Of a DNA stretch of 64,000 bases, positions 1-7,856 are shown one piece after another. This DNA is from Pseudomonadales bacterium (GTDB lineage Bacteria; Pseudomonadota; Gammaproteobacteria; Pseudomonadales; UBA5518), in contig JACKOP010000001.1 of assembly GCA_024234165.1 (NCBI GenBank), positions 868,001 to 932,000 on the forward strand, in the 5' to 3' direction. Within the stretch, counting starts at the first letter, position 1. The number at the start of each line of letters is the position of its first letter. Below the pieces are notes generated by a model, which had not been told where the DNA came from, made no database searches, and was given only the letters and a program-made list of their open reading frames with translations. The translations under genes and the position numbers were made by a program.

Positions 1-77
1 CTTGCAGCCCACCGCGTGAGCGTACCTTTTGAGTGTGCTCAGAGAGGGAGCATGCTTACCCGCTGCCTCCAGTCGAG

Positions 78-94
78 ATCCCTATTCGTTCGGC
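78..94 (+). mobile_element. possible IS91-like element terminus next to a cassette core site
   Basis: The string ATCCCTATTC directly followed by the core-like GTTCGGC (88-94) matches the right-hand terminus and junction of the four IS91-like copies further right. Sequence left of position 78 does not match those copies, so this is either a truncated or divergent relative, or a chance match. The GCCGAAC box read on the minus strand lies just after the higA stop, as expected for an attC R'' box. Confidence 0.35.
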
Positions 95-95
95 G

Positions 96-395
96 TCAAT
101 GGTCCACCGCTTCAGCGTGCAGCTTTAGGCCAAGCGCGTTGATGACCTTCAAAATGGTATCGAAGGTTGGAGCACGGCCCCCCGACAGAGCCTTGTACAG
201 ACTTTCACGCGAGAGTCCGGCATCCCGAGCAACTTGCGACATACCTTTAGCGCGAGCGATGTCTCCAAGCGCCTTTGCGATAAAGGTCGCATCACCGTCT
301 GCTTCTTCCATGCAAGCTTCCAGGTAAGCCGCCATTTCCTCGGGCGTCCGAAGATGCTCAGCGACGTCATACTTGCTAGTCTTGGTCTTACCCAT
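96..395 (-). CDS. higA: HigA-type antitoxin (addiction module antidote protein)
   Basis: 99-aa protein. The central and C-terminal part (about residues 45-95) is a helix-turn-helix of the HigA-2/addiction-module antidote type, with the segment SRESLYKALSGGRAPTFDT and the end LKVINALGLKLHAEA. Such proteins neutralise a RelE/HigB-like mRNA interferase and autorepress the operon. It lies 15 bp downstream of a truncated toxin gene (411-575), in the toxin-first order typical of higBA. The stop codon is followed immediately by a GCCGAAC attC box, so this is the last gene of an integron cassette. Because the partner toxin is internally deleted, it may now act as an orphan antitoxin. The family call is by sequence pattern. 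Confidence 0.85.
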   Translation of the reverse strand: MGKTKTSKYDVAEHLRTPEEMAAYLEACMEEADGDATFIAKALGDIARAKGMSQVARDAGLSRESLYKALSGGRAPTFDTILKVINALGLKLHAEAVDH

Positions 396-410
396 GAGAT
401 GACCTCACAT

Positions 411-575
411 CTAAAGATCTCGCGCCAAGCGTAACGCGGTTTTAATGTCAGTGGCCTGCGTGGATTTATCGCCGCCTGCCAGCCGTTCAATGCGAGCCTG
501 CACACGAGCTCGAGCACGCATGTCTCGAAGTTCATCGAGCCAAATGGCAAACGTCTCGGGCTTGCGAATTTCCAT
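411..575 (-). pseudogene. higB: HigB/RelE-family toxin with internal in-frame deletion
   Basis: 54 codons from ATG to TAG. The N-terminus (MEIRKPETFAIWLDELRD, then an Arg-rich helix ending RIERLAGG) and the C-terminus (DKSTQATDIKTALRLARDL) are both typical of the roughly 95-aa HigB/RelE toxin family. The central 35-40 residues, which in relatives form the beta-sheet core carrying the ribonuclease surface, are absent without loss of frame. I infer a toxin inactivated by deletion while the downstream antitoxin stayed intact. The start is set by a well-placed promoter 6 bp upstream and the ATG. It is too short to be found by length filters. Confidence 0.75.
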
Positions 576-580
576 GCCAC

Positions 581-609
581 AATGTAGCCAGACGGCTACA
601 GTCTGTCAA
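581..609 (-). promoter_or_regulatory. cassette-borne promoter of the higBA cassette
   Basis: Minus strand: -35 TTGACA (604-609), 17-bp spacer, -10 TACATT (581-586), just upstream of the toxin ATG at 575. The near-palindrome GCCACAATGTAGC (read on the plus strand) overlaps the -10 and is probably the HigA operator. A nearly identical motif lies at 8401-8413 before the second higBA cassette. Confidence 0.8.
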
Positions 610-633
610 CGACCTTCCAGATGGGTCTTTGAC

Positions 634-700
634 GCCGAACGCCCGAGCTCAGCCGCCGGCAGCCAGCGGGATGGCGGTCGGCTGGAGCGAACTGTTAGGC
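634..700 (-). other. attC site (67 bp) of the DUF4160/DUF2442 cassette
   Basis: Bounded by GCCGAAC (634-640, complement of the recombination box GTTCGGC) and GTTAGGC (694-700, complement of R'' GCCTAAC). The interior contains GAGCTCA and self-complementary GC-rich arms. The stop codon of the gene at 695-967 overlaps R''. Confidence 0.85.
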
Positions 701-967
701 TCGTGCACCCCGATACTCAACAGACGCTCTGCCTTCCAAAAGACCTACTACCGAGACATCTTCGTCGACGGCTGGCCAGTGAATTCCTTCGCCTTCACCG
801 AGCATTTCAAACGTGGCAAGTTGCTCGGGCGAGGCACCAGCAAGGCGCGGAAACCAAGCCAATGGGACCGACAGAACTCGCCCATCGTTGAGTGAGACCA
901 CGAGTTCATCGCTTGTGCAGCGTACACCGACTGCATGGGGGGCGACCCTATACGTCAAAGAACTCAT
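695..967 (-). CDS. DUF2442-type protein, second gene of a two-gene cassette
   Basis: 90-aa acidic protein. The segment DGRVLSVPLAWFPRLAGAS followed by a hydrophobic run ending WPAVDEDVSVVGLLEG is the pattern of DUF2442 proteins, which are commonly encoded beside DUF4160 proteins and are suspected toxin-antitoxin partners. The reading frame overlaps the end of the upstream DUF4160 gene by 20 bp, so translation is probably coupled. The stop TAA lies inside the attC R'' box, as is typical for integron cassette genes. The biochemical role is not established. Confidence 0.8.
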   Translation of the reverse strand: MSSLTYRVAPHAVGVRCTSDELVVSLNDGRVLSVPLAWFPRLAGASPEQLATFEMLGEGEGIHWPAVDEDVSVVGLLEGRASVEYRGARA

Positions 968-1184
968 TCCAAGCCTCCACGAAAGTTTCTTGATGCTCTG
1001 AAACCAAGCCTACCAGCTTCTTCAGTTCATGGGCTGCAAAGCCACTGCTGCTTACCAAGGCCACAGGCTGCAACCAGAACTTTGCCAGCATGTGCTCTCG
1101 CTGCACATGGATATGACATGGCTCACTATTTTCGTTCGCGTAGAAGAAGAAACGGTAGCCACCGACCCGTAGCACTGTTGGCAC
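948..1184 (-). CDS. DUF4160 protein, first gene of the cassette
   Basis: 78 aa starting with GTG after GGAGG at an 8-bp spacing. It contains GGYRFFFYANENSEPCHIHV, the hallmark of DUF4160 proteins, with a His-x-His pair and a C-terminal helix (LVGLVSEHQETFVEAW). DUF4160 and DUF2442 genes are frequently paired in bacterial genomes and cassettes, and a toxin-antitoxin role has been proposed but is not proven. The gene starts about 25 bp inside the cassette boundary at 1207-1221. Confidence 0.8.
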   Translation of the reverse strand: MPTVLRVGGYRFFFYANENSEPCHIHVQREHMLAKFWLQPVALVSSSGFAAHELKKLVGLVSEHQETFVEAWNEFFDV

Positions 1185-1206
1185 GAACTGCCTCCGATCA
1201 AGTAGG

Positions 1207-1221
1207 GCCTAACGGTTAGGC
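1207..1221 (-). other. collapsed attC (R'' and R' boxes only)
   Basis: The 15-bp palindrome GCCTAACGGTTAGGC consists of an attC R'' box directly abutting an R' core with one base between. The usual internal stem and extrahelical bases are gone. The reconstructed stop codon of the broken gene at 6202-6530 (GCC TAA) falls in the R'' box. It probably cannot fold as a normal attC substrate. Confidence 0.75.
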
Positions 1222-1253
1222 CTCAGACCACCGTAAGCGGTCAAACGACGCCG

Positions 1254-2864
1254 TTATATCTTTCCGCAGGCGAGTATGGATTTCATGGGATCGTGGGCGA
1301 AGCGTGCCTTCCATTCTCGCGGCGTGAGCTCGACCGCCCGACTCGCCGGATGCACGCTGATGCGCTGCAGCACATCGACCAGGTAGGTGTAAGGATCCAC
1401 GCCCTGTAGGCGGCAACTCACCAGCAGGCTCTGGATAACCGCTACCCGCTCGGCACCGACCTCGGTCCAACAGAAGAGCCAATTGCGCCGTCCCATTGGA
1501 ACCGCCCGCAGGCTGCGCTCCAGGTGGTTGGTGTCGATCGGCACATCCGGATCCGACAAGAACACCCGCAGGCTCGTCACCCGCGCCTTCGCGTACTGGA
1601 TCGCCTTGGCGAGCGGGTTACTCGGCAACAGATCCATGCGGTGGCACTGGTCGTCACACCAGTGCCAGAAGCGGTCGACGATCGGCTCGCTGTGCTGTGT
1701 TCGGTAAGCGAGCTTGTGTTCCCGGTCCAGGTTCTGTTCCCGGATGATCTGCTCGTGCCGGTACAGCGCGGCAATCATCGCCAGCGCCTCGGCCGCCGCC
1801 TGCGGTTCGGCATCCTGTGCCTGCTCGAAGCCTCGGCGGCAATGCGCCCAACAACTCGCGTGGGTAACGCCACCTTTGCGTGCCGCATAGGCGCTGTAGG
1901 CGGCGTAGCCGTCCGAGAGCAGCGTTCCCCGGAAGTCCGGCCCCAGGATTTTCTCGACATGGTGGTGCGCCCGGGTCGGCGCGTAGTGGAAGACGATCTC
2001 GTCGTCCTCGCCGTAGATCGGCCAGAGGTAGGCCTGGCGCATCTTGCCCTGCTTCTCGCGTCCCGCCTTGATCGGGGTCTCGTCCATCGCCACCACCGAT
2101 CCGCTGAGGATGTGGGCGTGCTGGGCCGCTGCGATGGGGCGCAGCAGATCGATGGCCCGTCCGCTCCAGTTGCTGAGGCTGGTACGGCTCAGCTGGATGC
2201 CGCACTGGGCGATCCGCTGGTGCTGGCGATACAGCGGCAGGTGGTAGCAGAACTTGTCGACGAGCATTCCGGCCAGCAGGCTCACATCGGCCACGCAGCG
2301 CTCGAGCACGCTTGCCGGTGCCGGGGTGCTGACGATGCGCTGCTCTTCGACCAGCTTCCAGGTCTGGTAGTGGTACTCGATGATCCCGTAGCTGCCCGGG
2401 CGTTGCGCCAGGCGGTAGCTGACGCGCTCGGAGACCAGCTCGCGCCGATCCTCGGGTACGGCAGCAATCGCTGGATCGACGATGGTGACCACGTCGCGGG
2501 TGACATCCGGGCCAAAGCGCAATCCTGAGTCGTTCACCGCCGCATCGCGCACCTTGCGCTGGCGCGTGTAGGTGATCGACTGCTCGGGAGGCGGTGGGGA
2601 TTTCTGCGGAGGTTCAAGCACACCGAGCGCATCGAGCAGGTTGCCCTGTACGGCGGGATCGATGACCAGTTGCTTTTCGCTCTTCTGCCCGAAGAGCTGG
2701 CGCTTGAACCAGTCGAGCTGCTGCTTCAGCGTTGCAATCTCGGCGCCGTACTGCTGCTTCAGCGTGCCGAGTTCCGTGCCAAACTTCTGCGTCATCGCGA
2801 CCATCTGCACCGTAAGTTGCGCATTGGTTTGTTCGAGTTCGGCGATGCGCGAAGCGGTGTTCAA
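1254..2864 (-). CDS. tnpC: IS66 TnpC transposase, intact
   Basis: 536 aa, full length for IS66 transposase. The N-terminus has a leucine-zipper-like coiled coil (about residues 5-55), followed by the KRQLFGQKSEK motif, a zinc-finger-like/HTH region, and the DDE catalytic core. Visible acidic residues are SGSVVAMDETPIKAG (first Asp), TLLSDGYAAYS (second Asp) and TNHLERSLRAVPMGRRNWLF (Glu). The C-terminal domain ends about 20 bp from the element's terminus. TnpC catalyses cut-and-join of IS66 with TnpA and TnpB as accessories. Because it is uninterrupted, copy 1 could supply transposase to copy 2. Confidence 0.95.
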   Translation of the reverse strand: MNTASRIAELEQTNAQLTVQMVAMTQKFGTELGTLKQQYGAEIATLKQQLDWFKRQLFGQKSEKQLVIDPAVQGNLLDALGVLEPPQKSPPPPEQSITYTRQRKVRDAAVNDSGLRFGPDVTRDVVTIVDPAIAAVPEDRRELVSERVSYRLAQRPGSYGIIEYHYQTWKLVEEQRIVSTPAPASVLERCVADVSLLAGMLVDKFCYHLPLYRQHQRIAQCGIQLSRTSLSNWSGRAIDLLRPIAAAQHAHILSGSVVAMDETPIKAGREKQGKMRQAYLWPIYGEDDEIVFHYAPTRAHHHVEKILGPDFRGTLLSDGYAAYSAYAARKGGVTHASCWAHCRRGFEQAQDAEPQAAAEALAMIAALYRHEQIIREQNLDREHKLAYRTQHSEPIVDRFWHWCDDQCHRMDLLPSNPLAKAIQYAKARVTSLRVFLSDPDVPIDTNHLERSLRAVPMGRRNWLFCWTEVGAERVAVIQSLLVSCRLQGVDPYTYLVDVLQRISVHPASRAVELTPREWKARFAHDPMKSILACGKI

Positions 2865-2918
2865 GGGCGGAAAATACTGCAGGAAAACCGTGCCGCCATT
2901 GTACCGGAATGCCCCTGC

Positions 2919-3278
2919 TCATGCCGCTGTTCGGTAGCGTTTTCGCTGCCTTTTTATCTCGACGTCGACGCCTTCGAGCAGCGCCAGAAACTCGGTGGCG
3001 CACAGCGCACGTTTCACGCGTCCATCGCGTGTCATCAGGCGGGCAAAGTGTCCGCGCTCGAGTCGCTTCGACCAGATCCAGTAGCCGCCCGTCTCGAAGC
3101 CGAGCACCTTGATCTGCGTGGCGCGGCGGTTGAGAAACGCGAACCATTGGCTGCTACTGCCCAGCGGGTCTTCTCCCAGGTGTTGCTTCACCCGCGCCGA
3201 CAACCCATCGAACGAGCAGCGCATGTCGGTGGGCTCCAGACACAGCCAGATGCGCGATGCGCTGCTGACGCTCAGCAT
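2919..3278 (-). CDS. tnpB: IS66 TnpB (Orf2) accessory protein
   Basis: 119 aa with the IS66 Orf2 signature: an N-terminal IWLCLEPTDMRCSFDGLSA, then FLNRRATQIKVLGFETGGYWIWSKRLERG. The protein is needed for IS66 transposition but has no known catalytic motif. The start overlaps the end of tnpA by 7 bp, the usual coupled arrangement in this family. It is followed by tnpC after about 55 bp. Confidence 0.93.
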   Translation of the reverse strand: MLSVSSASRIWLCLEPTDMRCSFDGLSARVKQHLGEDPLGSSSQWFAFLNRRATQIKVLGFETGGYWIWSKRLERGHFARLMTRDGRVKRALCATEFLALLEGVDVEIKRQRKRYRTAA

Positions 3279-3616
3279 GGCGCGTCCCGGCGCAGCCGCA
3301 GCACCACGCCTGCGCCCAAATCAAGCTCTACTTCCCATGCGGGTGCGGCCGGTGACGCCTCGGTCTTGTCGACTATCGGTGCGGTCAATTCGACAAACAG
3401 CGCTTCAGGCCGAACACCAACAGCGTCAACAACCCGTGCTCCGCGTAGCTTGCGCCGCCACAGCTCGAAGGTGCTCTTCGCCAGGCCGTGGCGGGTGCAG
3501 AACGTCCGCTGCGAAACGCCGCTCGCCTCGAACTCGCTGATCAGCACGCGCCACTGTGCCGCGCTGTGGCGCGCATACTTGCGCACGGAATCTGAACCCG
3601 TCGATACCGAACCCAT
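3272..3616 (-). CDS. tnpA: IS66 TnpA (Orf1) accessory protein
   Basis: 114 aa beginning MGSVSTGSD. An upstream ATG 60 bp earlier exists, but the equivalent frame in copy 2 also supports this start. The N-terminal half carries a helix-turn-helix (WRVLISEFEASGVSQRTFC, then HGLAKSTFELWRRKLR), as in IS66 Orf1 proteins, which bind DNA. The C-terminal half is variable and ends in an LRLRR motif. It is the first gene of the three-gene IS66 operon and overlaps tnpB. Confidence 0.92.
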   Translation of the reverse strand: MGSVSTGSDSVRKYARHSAAQWRVLISEFEASGVSQRTFCTRHGLAKSTFELWRRKLRGARVVDAVGVRPEALFVELTAPIVDKTEASPAAPAWEVELDLGAGVVLRLRRDAPC

Positions 3617-3747
3617 GGCGATACTCCTCCAACACCACTTCGTTGAAGCAGAGCATCGCGAAGGTTCAGACGGCATAACAGAACGGCGTGGTTTGGACGG
3701 TTACAGACCACCGACCGTGTTCGAAAGTAAGCGGTCAAACGACGCCG

Positions 3748-5356
3748 TTATATCTTTCCGTAGGCGAGTATGGATTTCATGGGATCGTGGGCGAAGCGTG
3801 CCTTCCACTCGCGTGGCGTGAGCTCGACCGCCCGACTCGCCGGATGTTCGCTGATGCGCTGCAGTACATCGACCAGGTAGGTGTAGGGGTCAACGCCCTG
3901 TAGGCGGCAACTCACCAGCAGGCTCTGGATAACCGCTACCCGCTCGGCACCGACCTCGGTCCAACAGAAGAGCCAATTGCGCCGTCCCATTGGAACCGCC
4001 CGCAGGCTGCGCTCCAGGTGATTGGTGTCGATCGGCACATCCGGATCCGACAAGAACACCCGCAGACTCGTCACACGCGCTTTGCGTACTGGATCGCCTT
4101 GGCGAGCGGGTTACTCGGCAACAGATCCATGCGGTGGCACTGGTCGTCACACCAGTGCCAGAAGCGGTCGACGATCGGCTCGCTGTGCTGTGTTCGGTAA
4201 GCGAGCTGGTGTTCCCGGTCCAGGTTCTGTTCCCGGATGATCTGCTCGTGCCGGTACAGCGCGGCGATCATCGCCAGCGCTTCGGCCGCCGCCTGGGGTT
4301 CGGCATCCTGTGCCTGCTCAAAGCCTCGGCGGCAATGCGCCCAGCAACTCGCGTGGGTGACGCCACCCTTGCGTGCCGCATAGGCGCTGTAGGCAGCGTA
4401 GCCGTCCGAGAGCAGCGTTCCCCGGAAGTCCGGACCCAGGATCTTCTCGACATGGTGGTGCGCCCGGGTCGGGGCGTAGTGGAAGACGATCTCGTCGTCC
4501 TCGCCGTAGATCGGCCAGAGGTAGGCCTGGCGCATCTTGCCCTGCTTCTCGCGTCCCGCCTTGATCGGGGTCTCGTCCATCGCCACCACCGATCCACTGA
4601 GGATGTGGGCGTGCTGGGCCGCTGCGATGGGGCGCAGCAGATCGATGGCCCGTCCGCTCCAGTTGCTGAGGCTGGTGCGGCTCAGCTGGATGCCGCACTG
4701 GGCGATCCGCTGGTGCTGGCGATACAGCGGCAGGTGGTAGCAGAACTTGTCGACGAGCATTCCGGCCAGCAGGCTCACATCGGCCACGCAGCGCTCGAGC
4801 ACGCTTGCCGGTGCCGGGGTGCTGACGATGCGCTGCTCTTCGACCAGCTTCCAGGTCTGGTAGTGGTACTCGATGATCCCGTAGCTACCCGGGCGTTGCG
4901 CAGGCGGTAGCTGACGCGCTCGGAGACCAGCACGCGCCGCTCCTCGGGTACGCCAGCAATCGCCGGATCGACGATGGTGACCACGTCGCGGGTGACATCC
5001 GGACCAAAGCGCAGTCCCGAGTCGTTCACCGCCGCATCGCGCACCTTGCGCCGGCGCGTGTAGGTAATCGACTGCTCGGGAGGCGGTGGGGACTTCTGCG
5101 GAGGTTCAAGCACGCCGAGTGCATCGAGCAGGTTGCCCTGCACGGCAGGATCGATGCTCAGCTGCTTCTCGCTCTTCTGCCCGAAGAGCTGACGCTTGAA
5201 CCAGTCGAGCTGCTGCTTCAGCGCTGCGATCTCGGCGCCGTACTGTTGCTTCAGTGTGCTGAGATCCGCGCCAAATTTCTGCGTCATCGCGGCCATCCGC
5301 ACCGTGAGTTGCGCATTGGTGTGTTCGAGTTCGGCGATGCGCGAAGCGGTGTTCAA
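3748..5356 (-). pseudogene. tnpC: IS66 tnpC, frameshifted twice
   Basis: Aligned by eye to the intact tnpC at 1254-2864, this copy has a one-base loss near 4899 (GCGCAGG against GCGCCAGG) and another near 4077-4083 (CTTTGCG against CCTTCGCG). These split it into three frames: 4775-5356, 4071-4802 and 3748-4074. The DDE residues are all still encoded but cannot be in one polypeptide. The remaining sequence is highly similar to copy 1, so inactivation is recent. Confidence 0.9.
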
Positions 5357-5410
5357 GGGCGGAAAATACTGCAGGAAAACCGTGCCGCCATTGTACCGGA
5401 ATGCCCCTGT

Positions 5411-5767
5411 TCATGCCGCTGTTCGGTAGCGTTTTCGCTGCCTTTTTATCTCGACGTCGACGCCTTCGAGCAGCGCCAGAAACTCGGTGGCGCACAGCGC
5501 GCGTTTCACGCGTCCATCACGTGTCATCAGGCGTGCAAAGTGTCCGCGCTCGAGTCGTTTCGACCAGATCCAGTAGCCGCCCGCCTCGAAGCCGAGCACC
5601 TTGATCTGCGTGGCGCGACGGTTGAGAAACGCGAACCATTGGCTGCCACCCAGTGGGTCTTCTCCCAGGTGTTGCTTCACCCGCGCCGACAACCCATCGA
5701 ACGAGCAGCGCATGTCGGTGGGCTCCAGACACAGCCAGATGCGCGATGCGCTGCTGACGCTCAGCAT
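5411..5767 (-). CDS. tnpB: IS66 TnpB (Orf2) accessory protein, copy 2
   Basis: 118 aa, the same as the copy 1 protein apart from a one-residue deletion in the DPLGSSSQW region and a few substitutions (for example FEAGGYWIWSKR). It is intact and overlaps tnpA by 7 bp. It is probably expressed but only useful with a functional TnpC in trans. Confidence 0.92.
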   Translation of the reverse strand: MLSVSSASRIWLCLEPTDMRCSFDGLSARVKQHLGEDPLGGSQWFAFLNRRATQIKVLGFEAGGYWIWSKRLERGHFARLMTRDGRVKRALCATEFLALLEGVDVEIKRQRKRYRTAA

Positions 5768-6105
5768 GGCGCGCCCCGGCGCAGCCGCAGCACCACGCCT
5801 GCGCCCAAATCAAGCTCTACTTCCCATGCGGGTGCGGCCGGTGACGCCTCGGTCTTGTCGACTATCGGTGCGGTCAATTCGACAAACAGCGCTTCGGGCC
5901 GAACGCCCGCCACATCAGCGTTTCGGGTTTCGCGTAGCTTGCGCCGCCACAGCTCGAAGGTGCTCTTCGCCAGGCCGTGGCGGGTGCAGAACGTCCGCTG
6001 CGAAACGCCGCTCGCCTCGAACTCGCTGATCAGCACGCGCCACTGTGCCGCGCTGTGGCGCGCATACTTGCGCACGGAATCTGAACCCGTCGATACCGAA
6101 CCCAT
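5761..6105 (-). CDS. tnpA: IS66 TnpA (Orf1) accessory protein, copy 2
   Basis: 114 aa. The helix-turn-helix region is identical to that of copy 1, with a differing stretch around residues 55-66 (RETRNADVAGVRPEAL instead of RGARVVDAVGVRPEAL). It is intact. The two tnpA versions differ more in this patch than in their flanks, which suggests the two elements did not arise by a local duplication of each other but by two arrivals or by later exchange. Confidence 0.9.
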   Translation of the reverse strand: MGSVSTGSDSVRKYARHSAAQWRVLISEFEASGVSQRTFCTRHGLAKSTFELWRRKLRETRNADVAGVRPEALFVELTAPIVDKTEASPAAPAWEVELDLGAGVVLRLRRGAPC

Positions 6106-6201
6106 GGCGATACTCCTCCAACACCACTTCGTTGAAGCAGAGCATCGCGAAGGTTCAGACGGGATAACAGAACGGCTTCGTTTGGCCGGTTACGTTCGAA
6201 A

Positions 6202-6530
6202 CGATAAACGAAGCGGTCCCGACTTCGCGTATCCGTCATCTCGCGCATCAGGTGCACTATCGGCTCCACATCCTCCGGGAACATACCGTCATTGGCGATG
6301 TGACACCAAAACGGAGTAAAAACTTTGATCTCTTTGGGGCCAGCGCTTGTATGAATTTTGATGGTCCTTCCAGTGAGGCGATGCTGGATCTCGGCCGGCA
6401 CAGGTAAAAGCTCGGCGAAACCTGCGGACAGATCAAGGTAAATCTTGCCGACGCGCGCGTAAAGCACCGCGGTCCGCCTTTTGAATGGAGACTCCCAATA
6501 CGGAACCAGGTACCCCTGGAAAGCCTGGTT
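6202..6530 (-). pseudogene. broken cassette gene of unknown function (cassette 10)
   Basis: Minus-strand reading frame of at least 105 codons, including LVPYWESPFKRR, VGKIYLDLSAGFAELLPVP, HTSAGPKEIKVFTPFWCHI and IVHLMREMTDTRSRDRF. Its 3' end is split by both IS66 insertions. Joining the host sequence at 6202, 3713-3726 and 1207-1232 without the duplications restores the tail DRFVYRFEHGRWSEA, with the stop TAA inside the attC box at 1207. Its 5' end is missing and abuts the left terminus of IS91-like copy A. No family is recognised. Confidence 0.7.
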
Positions 6531-7855
6531 GAACGAAGCCGCTTCGCGGCAGGAACAAGACACGAAGAACGAGACGCCAAAACCGGGAAACTTCTCCGGC
6601 ACACCCAGGCCCGGGTGTGCATCACCGAAGGAGAAGCGACATGGATTCATCGGAGCAAACCCGTTTTGACGCACTGTACGCGAAGCATCTTAGAGCACTG
6701 AAGCTCCAGGGCGAGGCAGCGAAGACGATCGATGGTTACGCACGAGCGCTGCGCCGGGTAACCGCACACTTCGATCGCTGTCCGGATCGACTGGACGCGG
6801 AAGACTTCAAGTCCTACTTCGCCTCGCTGATCGACGAGCGCTCGTGGAGCCTGGTGAAGATCGAACGCTGCGGACTGCAGTTCTTCTACGAACACGTCCT
6901 GGAGCGGGAGTGGCCGTGGGTGGACATGCTCAAGCCGCCGGTGGTGCACGCGCTGCCCGATGTGCTCAGCGTCGATGAGGTCGCACAGATCATCCGGGCG
7001 AGTCGCGAGCGGCGCTACCGGACGTTCTGGCTGACGACCTACAGCCTGGGCCTGCGTCTGGGCGAAGCGCTGCGGTTGCGGATCGGTGATATCGACAGCG
7101 CCCGTGCCCAGGTCCATATCCGCAGCGGCAAGGGGCACAAGGACCGCTTCGTGGTGCTGCCGGCACTGACCCTGCAGTGCCTGCGCCGCTACTGGCGTGA
7201 TCATCGCCACCATGAGCTGTTGTTTCCGGGGCGTGCCGGACCGCAGGGTGCCGCGCCCGTCACCTTCATGGATCGAGGCAGCACCCAGAAAGCGTTTGCC
7301 CGTGTCGTGGCCGACTGCGGCATCCGCAAGCGGGTGTCGATCCACAGTCTTCGCCATGCCTACGCCACCCACCTCATCGAAGTCGGCCTGAATCTGCGCG
7401 GTGTGCAGGAACTGCTCGGTCATGCCTGCCCGAAAACCACGGCGCGCTATGTCCACATGACGGACAAGTGCCGTGACGATCGCCGCCCACCGCTGTGTTG
7501 CATGCGCTGCCATACACCGATGATCGTCGTCGCCGTCACCAAACGCCGCCAATCCGACGGCTGAGACAATGTCTGCGGATCGCCACATGATCCGCTGGCC
7601 CGGAGAGCGTGGTGCGCTCGCTGGTAATCCACTCCCGAGGAGGATCTCGCACCACTGATGGATCCAGCCAGGTAAGACACGCTGCGCCCGTGGGTGCGGG
7701 CTGCGTTCGTCTGGTGAAAATCATTCCGTCTGATCGGGCCTTGACGCCCTCACACGTTTGAAAAGCTTTCCCCTATAAAAAACGCTCGTCACTCCGGGGC
7801 ACGGGCTTGTTCAACCCGGGATCAGGTCGCGGCTGCGCGCGACCTATCCCTATTC
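6531..7855 (+). mobile_element. IS91-like element copy A, internally deleted
   Basis: The left end is GAACGAAGCC plus a hairpin (GCCGC-TTC-GCGGC), preceded by GTT. The right end has a GGTCGCG...CGCGACC hairpin, then ATCCCTATTC, abutting GTTATGC (7856-7862), the R'' box of the higBA cassette. It is 1.3 kb against 2.09 kb for its siblings. The transposase is missing between the recombinase 3' end and the last 25 codons, joined at a GCC microhomology near 7484. The recombinase gene is intact. The left flank is coding sequence, not attC, implying an adjacent deletion. Confidence 0.85.
6641..7564 (+). CDS. tyrosine recombinase of IS91-like copy A
   Basis: 307-aa tyrosine recombinase (phage-integrase fold). 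It has an N-terminal SAM-like core-binding domain (about residues 5-95) and a catalytic domain with Arg in LGLRLGEALRLRIGDID, a Lys-bearing beta-hairpin (SGKGHKDRFVVLP), HSLRHAYATHL (His and Arg), GHACPKTTA and the nucleophile Tyr in RYVHMTD. The C-terminal 25 residues derive from the end of the transposase through the internal deletion. Such recombinases accompany a subgroup of IS91-like elements, and their role there is not settled. GGAG precedes the ATG by 6 bp. Confidence 0.88.
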   Translation: MDSSEQTRFDALYAKHLRALKLQGEAAKTIDGYARALRRVTAHFDRCPDRLDAEDFKSYFASLIDERSWSLVKIERCGLQFFYEHVLEREWPWVDMLKPPVVHALPDVLSVDEVAQIIRASRERRYRTFWLTTYSLGLRLGEALRLRIGDIDSARAQVHIRSGKGHKDRFVVLPALTLQCLRRYWRDHRHHELLFPGRAGPQGAAPVTFMDRGSTQKAFARVVADCGIRKRVSIHSLRHAYATHLIEVGLNLRGVQELLGHACPKTTARYVHMTDKCRDDRRPPLCCMRCHTPMIVVAVTKRRQSDG

Positions 7856-7856
7856 G

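Larger units (their letters stand above)
1233..3704 (-). mobile_element. IS66-family element, copy 1 (complete)
   Basis: Inverted ends start GTAAGCGGTCAAACGACGCC and, on the opposite strand, GTAACCGTCCAAACCACGCC. A perfect 8-bp target duplication AGACCACC lies at 1225-1232 and 3705-3712, the size usual for IS66. It contains tnpA, tnpB and an intact tnpC, all on the minus strand. It is inserted in the 3' end of an integron cassette gene, only 22 bp from IS66 copy 2. Confidence 0.95.
3727..6193 (-). mobile_element. IS66-family element, copy 2
   Basis: Same ends as copy 1 and a perfect 8-bp target duplication GTTCGAAA at 3719-3726 and 6194-6201. The orientation is the same as copy 1. The tnpC gene is frameshifted, so this copy depends on transposase from elsewhere. 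The two copies are two independent insertions separated by 22 bp, counting both duplications and the 6-bp host spacer GACCGT. Confidence 0.95.

Noticed and set aside
1524..2528. 334-codon plus-strand frame inside IS66 copy 1
   Set aside because: Antisense shadow of tnpC, repeated in copy 2 at 3990-4910 for the same reason.
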